In this document: piece by piece, positions 5,386-5,511 of the stretch
Position numbering within the stretch: the first letter of the stretch is position 1
How the letters are laid out: each line of letters starts with the position of its first letter
NCBI GenBank assembly: GCA_031293105.1
Contig: JAUMSA010000316.1
Coordinates: 1 to 5,511 of the forward strand
Source of the DNA: Butyricicoccus sp.
Lineage (GTDB): Bacteria > Bacillota > Clostridia > Oscillospirales > Butyricicoccaceae
Direction of reading: 5' to 3'
DNA length: 5,511 nt
Translations under genes and position numbers: made by a program
Notes under the pieces: model-generated
Databases searched by the model: none
What the model saw: the letters and a program-made list of their open reading frames with translations, nothing else
Told to the model about the DNA's origin: nothing

Positions 5386-5511
5386 CCGGCTATTCAGGGG
5401 GAGTCGTTTGGACTTCCAGAAAAAAGACAAAGTCAATTGTATCCGAAATCTGAACAATTTTCTCCTAGCGGCCGCCGGGCCGGGCGTGCTATCTTGGATA
5501 CAGCGATACGC
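5386..5511. other. Non-coding right end of the window
   Basis: These 126 bases after the DUF1638 stop hold no supported gene and no clear terminator hairpin. An AATTGT/ACAATT inverted repeat (5435-5440 with 5454-5459, 13-base spacer) and a TGTATCC/GGATACA pair (5439-5445 with 5496-5502) are visible, together with a promoter-like block at 5455-5504. A plus-strand gene beginning just outside the window is likely. Confidence 0.6.
5455..5504 (+). promoter_or_regulatory. Promoter-like block resembling the HyuA-like operon promoter
   Basis: The stretch has ATTTTC, then CTA, the 11-mer CGCCGGGCCGG, and a possible -10 TATCTT (5490-5495) preceded by TG one base away, followed by GGATACAG. The minus-strand operon promoter has the same elements in the same order (ATTTTC, CTA, CGCCGGGCCGG, TATACT, GGAAACAG). 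In both, the distance from the CTA to the start of CTATCT or CTATAC is 24 bases. No good -35 is present in either. Confidence 0.4.

Noticed and set aside
5386..5420. Terminator after the DUF1638 gene
   Set aside because: Only a weak GGAGTC/GACTTCC near-repeat is present, with no T-run following it.

Overview
The window holds four well-supported genes and looks like the accessory part of a corrinoid-dependent methyl-transfer system from an anaerobic, GC-rich clostridium (Firmicutes). This placement rests on gene content, strong AGGAGG-type ribosome binding sites and compact gene spacing. A gut Oscillospiraceae-like host is a guess. No substrate methyltransferase (MttB, MtaB or similar), no methyl-corrinoid:tetrahydrofolate methyltransferase and no corrinoid transporter lies inside the window, so the methyl donor cannot be read here.

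Layout: (1) 1-140 is an AT-richer leader with one weak candidate small ORF (11-157). (2) 141-776, plus strand, encodes a B12-binding corrinoid protein with the DxHxxG cobalt-ligand motif. (3) 777-886 is a convergent intergenic gap with two strong hairpin terminators, one for each strand. (4) 887-2371 and 2374-4404, minus strand, form a two-gene operon read from 4404 down: a hydantoinase/oxoprolinase-family (HyuA-like) ASKHA ATPase, then a [2Fe-2S]/DUF4445 reductive activator of corrinoid proteins. (5) 4405-4611 is a divergent control region with promoters in both directions and several inverted repeats. (6) 4612-5385, plus strand, encodes a cysteine-rich DUF1638 protein. (7) 5386-5511 is non-coding to the end of the window and carries a promoter-like block resembling the one in front of the minus-strand operon.

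How the genes may work together: the corrinoid protein would carry a methyl group on cobalt. When its Co(I) oxidises to inactive Co(II), the ferredoxin/DUF4445 protein would reduce it again at the cost of ATP. This part follows known families. The HyuA-like protein has no HyuB partner in the window and carries a winged-helix-like insertion and a cysteine-containing tail. DUF1638 has no established function and nine cysteines. Their presence next to a corrinoid protein and its activator suggests roles in the same system (substrate handling, corrinoid loading or activation), but that is inference. The most interesting points are this HyuA-like/DUF1638 pair and the apparently shared regulatory block at 4438-4486 (minus) and 5455-5504 (plus), which may mark a co-regulated gene just beyond the window.
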